Assembly: GCA_027559495.1 (NCBI GenBank)
Contig: JAMXSV010000008.1
Location: forward strand, 1,116,001-1,180,000
Origin: Aurifilum marmelostoma
Taxonomy: Eukaryota > Ascomycota > Sordariomycetes > Diaporthales > Cryphonectriaceae
DNA: 64,000 nt
Direction of reading: 5' to 3'
A program made the translations under genes and the position numbers. Shown here in pieces: positions 9,649 through 21,719 of this stretch. A model generated the notes under the pieces. That model ran no database searches, was not told the DNA's origin, and saw nothing but the letters and a program-made list of their open reading frames with translations. Position 1 is the stretch's first letter; every line of letters starts with the position of its first letter.

Positions 9649-12000
9649 ATGAATGGTCCTCTGAACAAGCGCCAGCAGGCGCGCAACGAGAAGATCCTCC
9701 AGGACCTCGTTCACAATGTTGCCGGCAACAACATGTGCGCTGATTGCCAGGCCCGCAATCCAGGTGAGCCCGAACACCGTTAAACCCCAGCGCAGCACAC
9801 CTCAAGGTCTCATGTTCAACCATTCACCCTACTGACATGTTGTGAAACAGGCTGGGCTTCCTGGAGCGTATGTCGACCCTTCCACACCCCACGATTCGAA
9901 CCCTGTCTACGACGCGATCGAGAGTTTCCATCACCCGTACTGTAATAGGTCGCGAAATGCTAATCTAAAGAGTAGCTGGGCATCTTCCTCTGCATGAGAT
10001 GCGCCTCGATCCACCGAAAGCTCGGCACCCACATATCCAAGGTCAAGTCGCTCACCATGGACGGATGGTCCAACGAGCAGGTTGAGGTAAGGAACAGCAT
10101 CGGCGGCGGCGGCGGCATGACGAAGATGGTGCTGACACGAGACACACAGAACATGAAGAAGGTGGGCAATATCACGTCCAACAAGCTCTACAATCCACAG
10201 AACAAGAAGCCCGCGATGCCGATCGACGCCGACGAGGTTGATTCTGCGATGGAACGCTTTATAAGATCAAAATACATGAATCAAGGACTGTCATCGGTGC
10301 CCAGGAACCACACCGGCAGCACAGGTTCGGACGAGACGCCACCACCGCTACCCCCCAAGAACACGGGCAAGTTCAGCTTTCGCTCTAGCTCGTCGACCTT
10401 CCCACTCTTCTCGAGAAAGAAAGATCACAGCTCTCGGTCTGCGCAGTCTAGCCCTCGACTGCCACCTGATAGTCCCGATTCGGCGTCAGGCCACCGGCCC
10501 AAGGCCTCCAAGGTGTTTGGTGCAAGCCTGGGCTACGACAGCGAGGAGGACACGCAGAGGAAACTGTTGAAGCTAAGGGAGCTGGGCTTCACCAACGACC
10601 GCAAGAACGAGGCGATACTCAAGGGCGTCAATGGGAACCTGGAAAGGACCGTCGAGGCCTTGGTGCGGATCGAGGGCCGCTCGCCCGTGGCAAGCCCTGG
10701 TGACGAATTTCCTTCAGTGACCAGACCGTCCGTGTCCAGCAGTGGTCAGACAGGGCTGACCGTCGCGCGGGCCGAGATAAGACGCCCTATGTCAGCATCG
10801 ACAAACCCGTTTGATATATCACCCGTCCAACCAATATCCAGCCAGTCGACTGGTAACCTAGCGAACCGAAACCCATTCTTCAACAACAACAACACCACCA
10901 CCACCACCACCGCGAGTACCAACCCTTTTGGCCTGATGACCACACAGTCGAACGATGCTCTGAACCAGGCCTTCAATAACATGTCACTAAGCGGCCCTTC
11001 GCAGCCGCTGTTCCCTCACCACACTGGCGGCCTGCCTAATCAGCAGGCTCAACAGGTGGTGTATCAGCAGCAGGCAATGACCCCGCCCGTGCCCACGATG
11101 CCGCAGAGCTATGCAGCCACGGCGTTTGATAGTAACCAGGCATATTCCCAGCAGGCACAGCAGCCTGTCCTCCAGCCTGCACAACCACTTCAGCCTGCGC
11201 ACACTGGCTACAACCCATTCTTCAACAACTCACCAGCCACCCAGCAGCCACAAGCTTACCAGTTCTCTCAAGCGTCGGCCCCGAACACGGGCCTGGTGGC
11301 GAGCCAAACTGGTGGCGCGTATGCTAATAATCCTTTTGCCCGTTCTCCGACTCGTGTGGCATCACCGACCCCCCTGGGACAAATTCCGGAGCAGACACAG
11401 CAGAATTTCTACGGTGCACCGGTGCAACCACAGCAGCAGCAGCAGCAGCTCCTCCAACAACAGCAACAGCAACAGCAACAGCAACAACAGGCGTCCCAGG
11501 CAAACAACCCGTTCTTCTCACAGCAAACCCCGGTCTCATACATGGCGCCACAAGCACAGTACAACCCGTTCGGACAAACCATACCACAGCAGGCACCACA
11601 GAGACCTGACAAGGCCTCCATCCTAGCTCTGTACAACTACCCACAACTTGCGCCCCAGCCACAGCAGAACGTGAACCCGGAGCAAGCGCAGCAGCCGATG
11701 CAGCTGCCCGAGCAGCCACAAGGGCCGGCGACCATCAACCAAGTGTTGCAGGCTCCTAGTGCACCAGCAACCATGGAAGCACAGGTCGCACCCGGGTCCA
11801 TGGCGGTGCCCGGCAATAACAACCCCTTCATGAATGGCGGGGGCTCTCCACAGGCGGCGCCGGCGGCTCAGGTGGGCAATATGGACGGAATGGTTGGCAA
11901 CAGAAGCCGGGACAGTATGATGGCATTAGGGATGGAGTGGTCGAACGGGCGGCACAGCCCAGACGCGTTCGCCAGTCTCAGTGCGAGATCCCTGCGGTAA
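9649..12000 (+). CDS. ArfGAP-UBA protein with NPF motifs and polyglutamine (Gts1/Ucp3-like)
   Basis: Join 9649..9763, 9851..9867, 9976..10086, 10150..12000; 697 aa. The N-terminal ArfGAP zinc finger has exact spacing C30-x2-C33-x16-C50-x2-C53, with the arginine finger in IHRKLG (Arg58) and the domain end VGNITSNKLYNP. A UBA domain follows at about residues 211-255 (TQRKLLKLRELGFTNDRKNE...). The rest is disordered and Gln/Pro/Asn-rich with eight NPF motifs, which bind EH domains of endocytic proteins, and a polyQ tract near residue 505-525. ArfGAP+UBA+polyQ is the layout of yeast Gts1 and fission yeast Ucp3, so a role in Arf-GTP hydrolysis during endocytic or Golgi vesicle traffic is expected. 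Exon 2 is only 17 nt (it encodes GWASWS with one base from exon 1). Intron 3 (10087-10149, 63 nt) has no stop in frame. Confidence 0.92.
11427..11490 (+). repeat. CAG/CAA polyglutamine tract
   Basis: Mixed CAG and CAA codons inside the ArfGAP gene give about 18 Gln interrupted by two Leu. Confidence 0.85.
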
Positions 12001-13081
12001 TGCGGAGAGGGTACGGCATCGGAGAGACGCATAGAAGGAGCATACAGCCTACAGTCCAATCTGCGGCCGATGCACAAGACCGGTTGGCAGGAGGCAGGAG
12101 AGACATCGGAGAAGCCGATGCAATTGTTACTGCATAGCGCCTTGCTATTCTTGTATAGACGCTGCATCTCGTCATCGTCGAGGTTAGATCGATGAGCAGA
12201 GGAAGGAGGTGGGGGCCTAATCTTTTCGTGTACGATATATTGAGAACTAGGCGCAGGTAATGAGGTTGCCTGCTGCATATTCCGTGTAATGACAGGCTCT
12301 GAAGAGGAGCAGATCATCAGTGACGTCCAGGAGAACAGCTAGGCAGTGAGTGAGCAATGCCCTCCTTCACCATGACGCCTGTGAGTTCGAGTGTCAGGGT
12401 GGAGCCCAATGAGGCTCTGCCGTGCCAGGTAAGGGGCCCTAGTGGCCCCCGAGTCACATGTTTCTGTACATACATGGTTTTCAATTTCGTGCAGAGTTGC
12501 ACGGTACCATGGTGCATACATATCAGCAACGGGAGACGGGGCGGGGGCGAGGTGCGGTACTGCCGAGCCAACCTGTACGAGGCCCTGGTACCACCAAGCT
12601 AGACCAGTGGATTACGAGATCAAGAATAGACCCAGGCAGACAGCCCTATCTGATCGACGCGGTGAGTGGTGATGGAGCTACATTGCCCTCACAGCTAGAC
12701 ATGCTATTGGCCGCTACTGGCTAATTGGCTGACTGACTAAGTAATGTACAGTAGTAAGCCATCATCATTTATTGATATCTCACTCTGTACCAGACTTTCT
12801 GGGTAGAGGCCGGTGGGGGCGCCCCCGGGAAGGGGGGAGGGGTTGCTAAGAGGCAGCCTGATGTGTGTAGTGTATTCATTATGTGCTGCGGCTCTGCGGC
12901 ATAAGAAGAGAAGAGCAGATCAAGATCTAGCAGGCCTTTGGATCCCAAGATCGACCACTTATCGGCTTTATCATGTAAACAAGAATTACTCTTTCCTACC
13001 TGCTTGCCCTCCCTTGTACTTTCTCTCCTGTTCCCCCCGTCCTCTTTGCTTCTTTGTCCTGATATCGATCCCCATTCCCCG

Positions 13082-13097
13082 CCCCCCCCCCCCCCCC
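13082..13097 (+). repeat. Poly-C run (16)
   Basis: Sixteen consecutive C between CT-rich segments. True length may be uncertain in any assembly. Confidence 0.7.
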
Positions 13098-13330
13098 TTC
13101 TTTTCTTCCTGAATTACTATACTTTGCCAACTTCTTTCCTCCCTCGGAGCTTGCGGCTCTTGGCCCTGTAACGTGACAGCCTGTGGAAGGGGGGCGGTAG
13201 GACAGCAGCTTCACCGATGGATGACTGTACGTGCGCATTGAACAAATAGAACCCTGTAACACCGTAGCATTCAAGTAAGCTTCATTATGCACGTCAGACA
13301 TTAGGCTGGTTTGCACCTCTCTTGTGTGCG

Positions 13331-13350
13331 TGTGTGTGTGTGTGTGTGTG
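13331..13350 (+). repeat. (TG)10 microsatellite
   Basis: Ten uninterrupted TG units preceded by TGTGTGCG. Confidence 0.85.
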
Positions 13351-13918
13351 TCTGTGAGCGTGCATCCTCTGGATCTCGAACCTTCTCCGGATGTGGCCCT
13401 TGTCTTGCAGTGTGCTTGGCCTCCCTTCCGTCTTACATTGTCTCTGGGTGCGCTTGTATGAGCCAAGTTTCGCCACAAGAGGTAATAGTGGACGGGCCAT
13501 GCTGATGTTCACGTGTCATCCTCTTTTTTTTTCTTCTTTTTTGTCTTCTTTCCTGTTCTTTCCTTATTTTGATGATTTCTGGACATCGTAGCGGGGATGG
13601 GACACCGGATACAGCCTGTGACAGGGTGCTACCATGATACTGGCTATAGTACCCCTGTGGCGGATTTACTGGTTGGGCCAGGGAAAGAGCTGCTGCAGCT
13701 CAGTCCAGTGCAGCGTGCATTGCAGGGCAGTCAGTGGGCTGTAGCGCTGTGTATGTAGTAGTTGCCTAGACCTGCCGTAAGCTCGTGCCTTCTGTCCACT
13801 GATCCACGACAGCATCTTGTCCACCACCTTCTCTGCTTCTCCTCCTCCACTGCCTCCTCCCCTCCTCGCCCTCAATACCTTCAGTGCCATCATCGCATCA
13901 TGTTTGCACCTGACCCAT

Positions 13919-13931
13919 CCCCCCCCCCCCC
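13919..13931 (+). repeat. Poly-C run (13)
   Basis: Thirteen consecutive C in the intergenic region upstream of the calpain gene. Confidence 0.65.
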
Positions 13932-15966
13932 ACCAGAGACAGAGATAGGCACCATCATACAGGGATGGTCCTCATGCCAACGGTAACAATGGCCCAGCAT
14001 GTGGCCCAGTGTTTACGGCCCCCACGTCGCTTCCCGTGTCTAGGCCGCAGCGCAGAATCCGGGGTCCGGCACCAGTCGATCAGTCGATTCCACCTTCAGC
14101 CTTAAATTGTGCATTTACCATGTATCCCGCCACTTTTCGATGTGGTTTGTCGGCAGCTGTATCTTGTGTGGGGGGGAAAGGAGGAAGAGGGATGGGCGAG
14201 GGCAAAACGAGAGAGGAAAAGAGAAGACGAGTGTTGGGGGGGTCTCAACTGCTGGCTGACTCTGTCTTGTCTTGCCATGTCTTGTCTCGACCCTCCCTCC
14301 TATCCTCCTCTTCCTCCTGTGCCGTGGTCTGTCTAGACTGGCTGTGGTTCTCTGGCTCTGGCGATCGCTCCGGTGCGCCTCGCCTCGTCTCGCTGCCTGC
14401 TACAACATGGTGTCTGCACGACCATGGTCATCCATATCCCACCTGACCCAGGCACGGCGTCTGCCCTCCGTCACACCCAAGCACGGTCTTTGTGACTGTT
14501 TGGAGGGCGGCATCACCTCTCACGAGAACGCTGGTCCGCGCTATCGGTCCCAGTGATGGGCCGACAGAGCCTTAAGAGGGAAAGGGAGGGGAAGGGCCGC
14601 TATTCGATGTGGCGTCTCATGCGGTGTGTTCCCCCGCGCCTCCCGGCGCTGAAGAGGAGGGAGGGAGAGCGGAGAAGAGAGAGGAAAGGATGACGAGAAA
14701 TCTCCCCTCGGTCCAGCCCCAGTAGTCAGCCTGTGGGACCTGTAAGAGGTTGTCTGGCGAGTGCCTTGCTGCAGCTGTCTTGACTGCATGGCTTGGGCTA
14801 ATACGTGCTCTCTCCTCATTCTGGCCCTTCCGTCGGTCGGTCGGCGGCCTATCCGCTTGTAGGCGTGGCTGAAGCCTCTCTCTCTGGCCCCCCTCCCTCT
14901 CTCTTTTTTTTTTATTATTTTATTTTCACCTGCTGCTTCTGCTCTGCCACCCATTTCTCCGGGTCTCCACCACATGTCTGCACCATCGTTTGGGCTGCAG
15001 TACATGATCTCATGCCACTGTCTAGACCTTTCCGTGTCATGTCGTCCTGTGCTTCCTGTTCACCCATTCCAGTCTTGCAGACGACTGCTGGTTTCATCGC
15101 GAGCTGTCGTACATCCTACCATCTGGGCGCGCATGTAGCTACCAGAGACTAAAAGCTCCGTTGGCCGTCGCGGCACGACTTGAGGCTCCGTCATCCTGCA
15201 TAGCACCGACACGGGACGCTCAGAGGTACAGGTATGACGGCGCTCGGAGAGGACGGCGCCACCCTGAGCTGCAGCCTTGTCGATGCGACCTTGCGGGCTG
15301 ACCTGATGATTCTGGCCCCCGATCTCCCCTGGTGTTACCTAAGTTTCCTTCTTCTCAACTCTCTGGACTCTCCTCACTCATCTTCCTTCCCTCCATCTCT
15401 CTCATTCCCCACTCTACATCGTTCCCACCCTCGTTGGCCATCTGTTGTCCGTCCGTCCGTCCATTAGACCGCCCTCGTGCTTCCCCTAACTAGACCCGGG
15501 GAGAAGCCTTGTGAGCCTGATATTTGAGTCACCCAGTCCCCAATCGGTTCAACGAGGGCCGGAGGACTGACATAGCGGGGTTGCACTGCGCTGCTCTTGG
15601 TACACGCAACCAAGTTGCAAACACATGACCTCGTTCATTATACGTTTTCATTGACTCGGACTATCTTTATCGCCTGCGGTGTCTAGGCCGCCTCGACCTC
15701 ACGGCCACTATCTCTCTGCTCCTTCTGCTTCATGTCTCTGTTGATCACTCCTGTTTAAGTCATAAAGAGAAGTCCCTTGTTCAAGTGCTGTTAAGACATT
15801 ACACTGCTGCGGGCTGTTTCTGAGGAGTTTCTCATGATATCTGCCGAAAGTGTCGGTCCTCGACATAAGTTTGGCTACAGGTTCGTCGTCTTCTAAAAGA
15901 TTGAAACAACACGCGCAAGAAAGGGCTTCATCTCGGACAGGATTTCTTTGCCCTTGGCTCTTCACC

Positions 15967-18900
15967 ATGGCCAGCAGCATAGCTTCTTCCAGAAGCATAT
16001 CGCCCGTGCGGCGCTCAAGACCACGCAGTACTAGGAAGAAGGATCCTCCTCAGACACCGCAGCAGAGAATCGATGAATTTTGGGATAAATATAAGTCCAA
16101 GGCACCTGGGAAAGGTCAGTCTAAATCACAAAGCCTCCTTTCTACTTCCTTGCCGCCCTCATCCGTTTCTCTCACACTCACACGTGCTCACAATGCGCTC
16201 CAGCAACAAATATCATTCCTCAGAACGAATTCGCTGAACGCGCCGCGCGCCGTGCCTCCGCCAAGTCCAAGGCACCGCCCAAGACGACGGAGCAGTCCTA
16301 CGAGGCGGCCGTCGAACAGTGTAAACGAAAGGTTGCCCAGATTGTAAAGGAGTGCCGTCGTGTCAACCAGAAGTACCGCGACCCGCACTTTGACCTGGAA
16401 CTGGACCAGGTGCTCCACCGTCGTGACTGCCTCGACTCTCTAGACAACTTGCGTGACAGCCACCACCACCAAGCCTACTACCGATCCCCCAGGCATGGCG
16501 GGCGAGAGCTGCCGCGCAAGGACCGGGATGATCTCACGAGAGCGCCGCAGGCGGCTTCTACCAAAGCGCCCAAGGCCGCGGCTGGAACCGGATCTGCAAG
16601 TGTGCTCGGCATGTTGAACGCACTTGAGCAGGAAGCCGTCCAGCCGGATGGCGATGTGAACCAGAGGTTCCGTCCGAAATCAGTCAAGAGAGTCGTCGAC
16701 ATTTTCGACAACCCGCAATTCTTCATCGACGGCCCCACGGCAAATGATGTCCGCCAGGGGCGTGATGGAGACTGCTGGCTTATGGCCGCTCTCTGCACAC
16801 TCAGCAACAAACCTGGTCTGATCGAGCGGTGCTGCGTCGCGCATGATCAGGACGTGGGTGTGTACGGCTTTGTGTTTCATCGGGACGGCGAGTGGTTCAG
16901 TGAGATCATCGATGACAAGGTGGGTAGCAATTTCCCCATCCGCATGACCAGGCCGGCCTGTGAAGGAGGCTGACAGATAGTTTTCCACAGCTGTATCTCA
17001 CCAAACCGGACTATGATGAGGCCCACTACGAACGCATTCTCTGGGAGGACCGTGAGCGTGTGAACTCTGAAGAATCCTATCGCAAGGCCTATCAGACGAA
17101 TAGTGGCGCATTGGTAAGTCTCGAGCCCAAAAAGAATCCTTCTGGATGGCCGCCACATGACCAGCTGACATCTGCAACGATAGTACTTTGCCCAATGCGT
17201 CAACCCAAACGAGACCTGGCTGCCTCTCCTTGAGAAAGCTTATGCCAAAGCCCACGGCGATTATTCCGCCATCGAGGGCGGCTTCGGTGGCGAGGGCATT
17301 GAAGATCTCACGGGCGGCGTTACCTCAGAAGTCTACACAAGTGACATCCTCGACAAGGAATACTTTTGGAAGGAAGAGCTCATGAAGGTCAACCAGGACT
17401 TCCTGTTTGGCTGCTCCACGGGTGTCTGGGGCCTGGGGTGGGGTGAGCGCAAGGGAATTGTCGAGCTGCATGCCTACTCGGTCCTCAAGGCCTGTGAGAT
17501 TGATGGCGTGCGACTCGTCTTGCTCAAAAATCCGTGGGGCAAACACGAGTGGAAGGGCCCTTGGTCTGACGGATCTAGTATGTATCCTATCTGTCTCTCT
17601 CTTCCTCTCTGTGTGCCCATAATATTATGATGAGAACGATTTCTGACCTGGGGATGCACAGAGGAATGGACAGCCGAATGGCTGCAAAAGCTCGATCACA
17701 AGTTTGGCGACGACGGCTCCTTCTGGATCAGCTACACAGACCTGCTCAAGAAGTACCAGGCGTTCGACAGGACGCGGCTTTTCAGCCCCGGCGAGTGGAA
17801 AGTCGCCTCGATCTGGACGACTCTAGACGTCCCGTGGACCATCGACTATCACGACACCAAGTTCGCCTTCTCGCTTGCCCGGTCTGGACCCGTGGTGATT
17901 GTGTTCTCGCAGCTCGATGAGCGGTACTTTAGGGGCCTGCAGGGCCAGTATCGCTTCGAGCTGGGGTTCAGGGTGCACAAAGCCGGCGAGGAGGATTACG
18001 TCGTGCGCAGTCAGAACGCTTACCGCATGAACCGCAGCGTTAACGTCGAGCTCGAGCTCGAGGCGGGCGAGTACGTTGTGGTGGTCAAGATTGACGCCCA
18101 GCGCATGGAGAACGTCATGCCCGTAGAGGAGGTCGTGCGCGCGTACGCCAAGGAACGGCGGGAGAAGCTCCGCCGCATCGGTCGGGCCTACGACGTCGCA
18201 CACTCCAAGGGCAAGTTCATCGAGACCCCCGAGGAAAAGGAGGCGCGCGAGGCATTCGAGCAGAGAAAGAGGGACAGGGAGAGGAAGCAGTGGGCGAAGC
18301 TGCTGCTCGAGGACAAGAAGGCTAAGAAGAAGCAGGCCCTGAGAGAGAAGACGAGGGAAAAGAAGGCCAGGGACAAGAGGGACGCAAAGAAGCAGGCGAG
18401 GTTCGAGCGGAGGGCTGCGAGAAGGGAGGCGATACTGAAGGCTCAAGCCGAGGAGCGTGCAGAGAAGGAGAAGGCGAAGAAGGCGAAGAAGGACAAGGCT
18501 GCTGCTGACAAAGCCAAAACTGACGAGTCAACAGTCGAAGATGAGGCTGGCAGCGACAGTGGCAGTCAGACGTCTTCTGATGGTGAGAAGACTTGCCAGG
18601 GTGAGGATGCTAATGGCAAGGAGAGTACTACGGCCAAGGAACGCGCTGTCAACGACAAGCACCACCACCAGTCTGCGGACGCTTTGGCAAACAAGCAAGA
18701 CGACCAGACCGAGGGCACGCAAAATACCACCTCTACGACCAGAGACGATGACATCGAGAAGTCACAGGCTGAAGACGCAGCACCGCAAACCCCTATTGAG
18801 GAGAAGCGGACCAATATCGAGATTCCACCAAGTGCGGAAGGCCCAGAGCAAGGATCAGATGCCAGCACAGAGGCTGGAGAGAATACGCCTGGTTCAAGCG

Positions 18901-19953
18901 AAGCCTCTGTTGATCTAGCCGTTCAGGACGCTGAGCCTCCGGAAGAGGAAGACTATGTCACAGCCGCCGAGACAGACACGGAAGAGAAGACGCCCTCGTC
19001 CGGCAAAGGCGAGCCACCTACACCCAAACTAGCCACGGATGCTGCAGTGAGCATCCCGAAGAACAAGTCCGTGGGCGTACAAACAGGCCCAGGCCTGCCC
19101 TTCCCCCCCTCCGCCGCCACCACCACCTCCTCACAACATGCGCCGTGAATCGCCACCAGGTCCTCCCCATGGTATGTACTCGTCTGGGCTGCCTCCACCA
19201 CCACCACCAGGAGCCTACTATGGACCTCCACGCGCCCCGCCCCGCGGCTACAACCACCCGCCGCCACCGCGCAGGCGCGGTGGCTACGGCTTAGAGGGGC
19301 CAGCGCCGAATCCCTACGCGCCACAGTACTACACGGAGACCTCGAGCGGTTCCTCAGAGTCCGAAATTGAGTCTGATGCGGACAACGTCTCCGAGGTGAG
19401 CGAGCAGGATATCGACATCTGCATGGCCAACGCACGGGCTGTGGTGGCCCCAAAGGTGGCCACTCCCAAACCGCCGGCGGGCCATTCTAGCAGCAGCGCA
19501 GAAGAGGAGCCCCTGGACGAGTTCGAGAAAGATCCCTGGAATGCGGTCGGGGTGTTTGGGCTGCGGGTGTACTACAAGATTCCCGAGGGCGGTGTGGGCG
19601 CCACGGAAGGGGAACAGCAGGAGGAGGAGGGTGTGAGGCTGAGGGTGGAGAGGCCGAACCCGTGGGTGTGGGACGAGAGCAGCGACGACGAGGCGGACGA
19701 CGAGAAGGAAGACGAGGGCAAGGGTGATGTCAACAAGGAAGAGCAAAAGGTGCTGGATGTCGATGATAGCGCCAAGGATGCTGTCGGGGAGCAGACCCTG
19801 GCGCCCAGTGAGGAGGGACACGCACTAAAGGAAGAAAACAAGACTGGCGAGGAGGGGCAACACAGCAAAGACAACAAGGCCCAGGAAGCTGAGAATGCGG
19901 ATACAAAGACTGGGGAGACACCGGCCACTGTTGTCAAGGACGAGGCCCAGTGA
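15967..19953 (+). CDS. Calpain-like cysteine protease with long charged tail, one frame break
   Basis: Join 15967..16114, 16204..16919, 16991..17113, 17184..17577, 17662..19953, about 1223 aa if one base of a C7 run at 19103-19109 is surplus. Peptidase family C2. The catalytic triad is present: Cys240 in QGRDGDCWLMAALC, His425 in GIVELHAYSVL, Asn445 in LLKNPWGKHEWKG. A PBH/C2L-like region follows (VASIWTTLDVPWTIDY...LARSGPVVIVFSQLD...YRFELGFRV). Next comes a highly charged Lys/Glu/Arg helix (about 18200-18530), probably coiled coil, and a Ser/Glu/Thr-rich tail. After the break the frame continues MRRESPPGPPHG, a proline-rich stretch, then DEFEKDPWNAVGVFGLRVYYKI, which is the conserved C-terminal block of this fungal calpain group; this shows one gene, not two. 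Calpains are calcium-regulated processing proteases; the substrate is unknown. It differs in layout from the short Rim13/PalB type. Confidence 0.85.
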
Positions 19954-20236
19954 TTGTCCAAGTGAGACTGATGGAAAGAAGGCAAAGAACAAGGGAGAGG
20001 ATTGATTCAACAGCTCAGAATGCTTCTTAAGGGACCCTATAGTTTGTTTGTTCAAAGTGTGATACCAGAACACGCATGGAACAGAGACGCATCTCACTCT
20101 TTTCTACAGCCACGGCCGAAATTGACTCTTTCTCATCTATACCTGATCGTTCCTACCGAGAGGGTGCACGGAGTTCTTCTCCCGTGTCCCTCACCTATGA
20201 TACGACTTGATATTATAGCCTTCAGATCGAACACGT
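19954..20236. other. Convergent spacer between calpain and fta4
   Basis: A 283-base 3'-to-3' spacer. No coding signal. Confidence 0.6.
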
Positions 20237-21277
20237 TCACGCCAAACCATGCAGCAGACCCTCCACCTTCCTCCTCTCCACCACCTCCACATCATCCACA
20301 ACCATCGCGTCCCCGTCGCCAAAAAGGTCATCATCATCATCATCATCCTCCTCCTCCTCCCCAGCTCGCCCCTTCAGCCTGGCCACCTTATCGCCCACAC
20401 GAGCGAGCAGCATCCGCATGCGCTCCAGCTCCCGCTCGACCTCGCCGCCCCGCGTGACCAGATTGGCCTGGACGGTGCCGCCACCGCCATCCGTGGCCCC
20501 TTCCCCGTCTCCCTGCGAGGGGGCGTCAAAGGGCCGGAGGAGGGCCCTGACCTTGCGCAGGCGCTGGACGCGGGCCTCTGCTTCGGCGCGGCGGGCGGAG
20601 AGGTCCTGCAGGCGGGCTACGAGGTCGGCGTAGCGGCGGGCCTCTGGGGTTGGCGGGGTGGCTTGTTGGGTTGGGTCCCAGGTTGGTGGGAGGGAGGATA
20701 TGATTTCGGTGTTTGCTTTTGTTTTGCGTGCGTATTAGTAAAGAGGATGAAGTCTTTTTTCTTTTAAGATGTGCTTGTCTTTGTGTAGTGCTAAAGGGGG
20801 GAAGGGGATGAGAATGAAATGAATAGTGAAGGTGAACATGAGCACTGTGATGAGTGAGAATATGAGAGAGGGAGACCAACCATAATCAGCACCCTGCATC
20901 CTCCACGCATCCTCATCACCACCATCTCCGTCCTCGCCCTCAAGCCGGTGACGCGCTTCCCCGGCCGCCAGATACAGCCCATCAATCTGCTCGGCGACAT
21001 GCCGCGTCGCCTGGGGCGGGTAGACGCGGCGCGCGTGCTGCTGCAGGGTGTGGTTCAGCCTCTGCAGCGCGTCGTCCACGGCCCTCTCTGCGAGTCTCTC
21101 GTGTGGCTGGTCATTGTCGCCTGCAGCAGCAGCAGCAGCAGCAGCAGCATTGTTGTTGGCGCGTCGCCAGGCCCGGCTGGGCTGGAGGGACTGGGAGAGG
21201 AGGCGGGTCTGGGCGGTTAGGAAGTCTTGTTTGAGGGCTAGGATGGTTGGGGTTGGGGGCTGTGGGGGTGGTGCCAT
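20237..21277 (-). CDS. fta4: Kinetochore protein Fta4 (Sim4 complex, CENP-U-like)
   Basis: Minus strand, complement of join 20237..20715, 20881..21277; 291 aa. The N-terminus ILALKQDFLTAQTRLLSQSLQPSRAWR and the central LNHTLQQHARRVYPPQATRHVAEQIDGLY are the hallmark of the Fta4 family. The second exon carries SSLPPTW, RRYADLVARLQDLSARRAEAEARVQRL and ELERMRMLLARVGDKVARL, a predicted coiled coil, and ends with an acidic run of Glu/Asp. Fta4 is a constitutive inner-kinetochore (CCAN/Sim4) subunit. The intron join is inferred: donor gttggt at 20880 is weak, but the frame is restored exactly with acceptor ag at 20717-20716. An alanine run near residue 45 is encoded by a GCN/CAG-like repeat. It is convergent with the calpain gene. 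Confidence 0.82.
20328..20346 (+). repeat. (ATC)n trinucleotide repeat inside fta4
   Basis: Tandem TCA/ATC units on the plus strand; read on the minus strand they encode the poly-Asp part of the acidic tail. Confidence 0.75.
21124..21148 (+). repeat. (CAG)8 trinucleotide repeat inside fta4
   Basis: Eight CAG units; in the minus-strand reading frame they give an alanine run. Confidence 0.8.
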
Positions 21278-21719
21278 TGTGAGATTGAGAAGAGAAGAAA
21301 TGCAAAGAATAATGAATAGCCCTTTGGACTGTCTGAAACTTCGCTTTGGTCAGCTTTTGCCGTTGTATCTGGTGAGGTTTGTTGGATGAGATTGAGATGG
21401 GAATTTGTTTTGTTGTGGTGAGTTTGATATTAGTAGACGATGACCCAGGCAGAATATAGTGGTGGGGGGCTGCTATGCTGAGGGAGACAGGGGGCTGAAG
21501 TACAGCACTATTTGCTCTATGCAGACCTTTGTACAGGGGCCTCTCCAGGCACATGCCAGGGTTGCTAAAGTACAGAGGGTTGTCCATGAGCACTCAGCAT
21601 ATTGGCCACCATGCATATTTGACCACTGCCGCTTTGTTTTTGTTTGTTTACATTTATTTTCCAAATTTAATGTACTAAGTGAGTATCTAATACCGTATCC
21701 TCTTCATAACGACCCACAG
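21278..21719. other. Spacer: fta4 promoter and NmrA-like gene 3' end
   Basis: Both flanking genes are on the minus strand. No coding signal seen. AT-rich near 21640-21700, consistent with the 3' region of the upstream gene. Confidence 0.5.

Larger units (their letters stand above)
12001..15966. other. 4-kb intergenic between ArfGAP and calpain genes
   Basis: No gene recognised on either strand. It is low in complexity: a (TG)n tract, C runs of 16 and 13 bases, and long CT-rich blocks around 13000-13170, 13790-13880 and 15340-15440. The last 100 bases before 15967 are probably the calpain leader. Confidence 0.5.

Noticed and set aside
9888..9912. tRNA T-loop-like GTTCGAATC word on the minus strand
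   Set aside because: The flanking T-stem does not pair and no acceptor or anticodon arms can be built; it lies in an ArfGAP intron.
19138..19953. Separate small gene starting at MRRESPPGPPHG downstream of the calpain
   Set aside because: Its DPWNAVGVFGLRVYYK block belongs to the calpain family tail, there is no promoter space, and the calpain frame reaches it through a C7 run.
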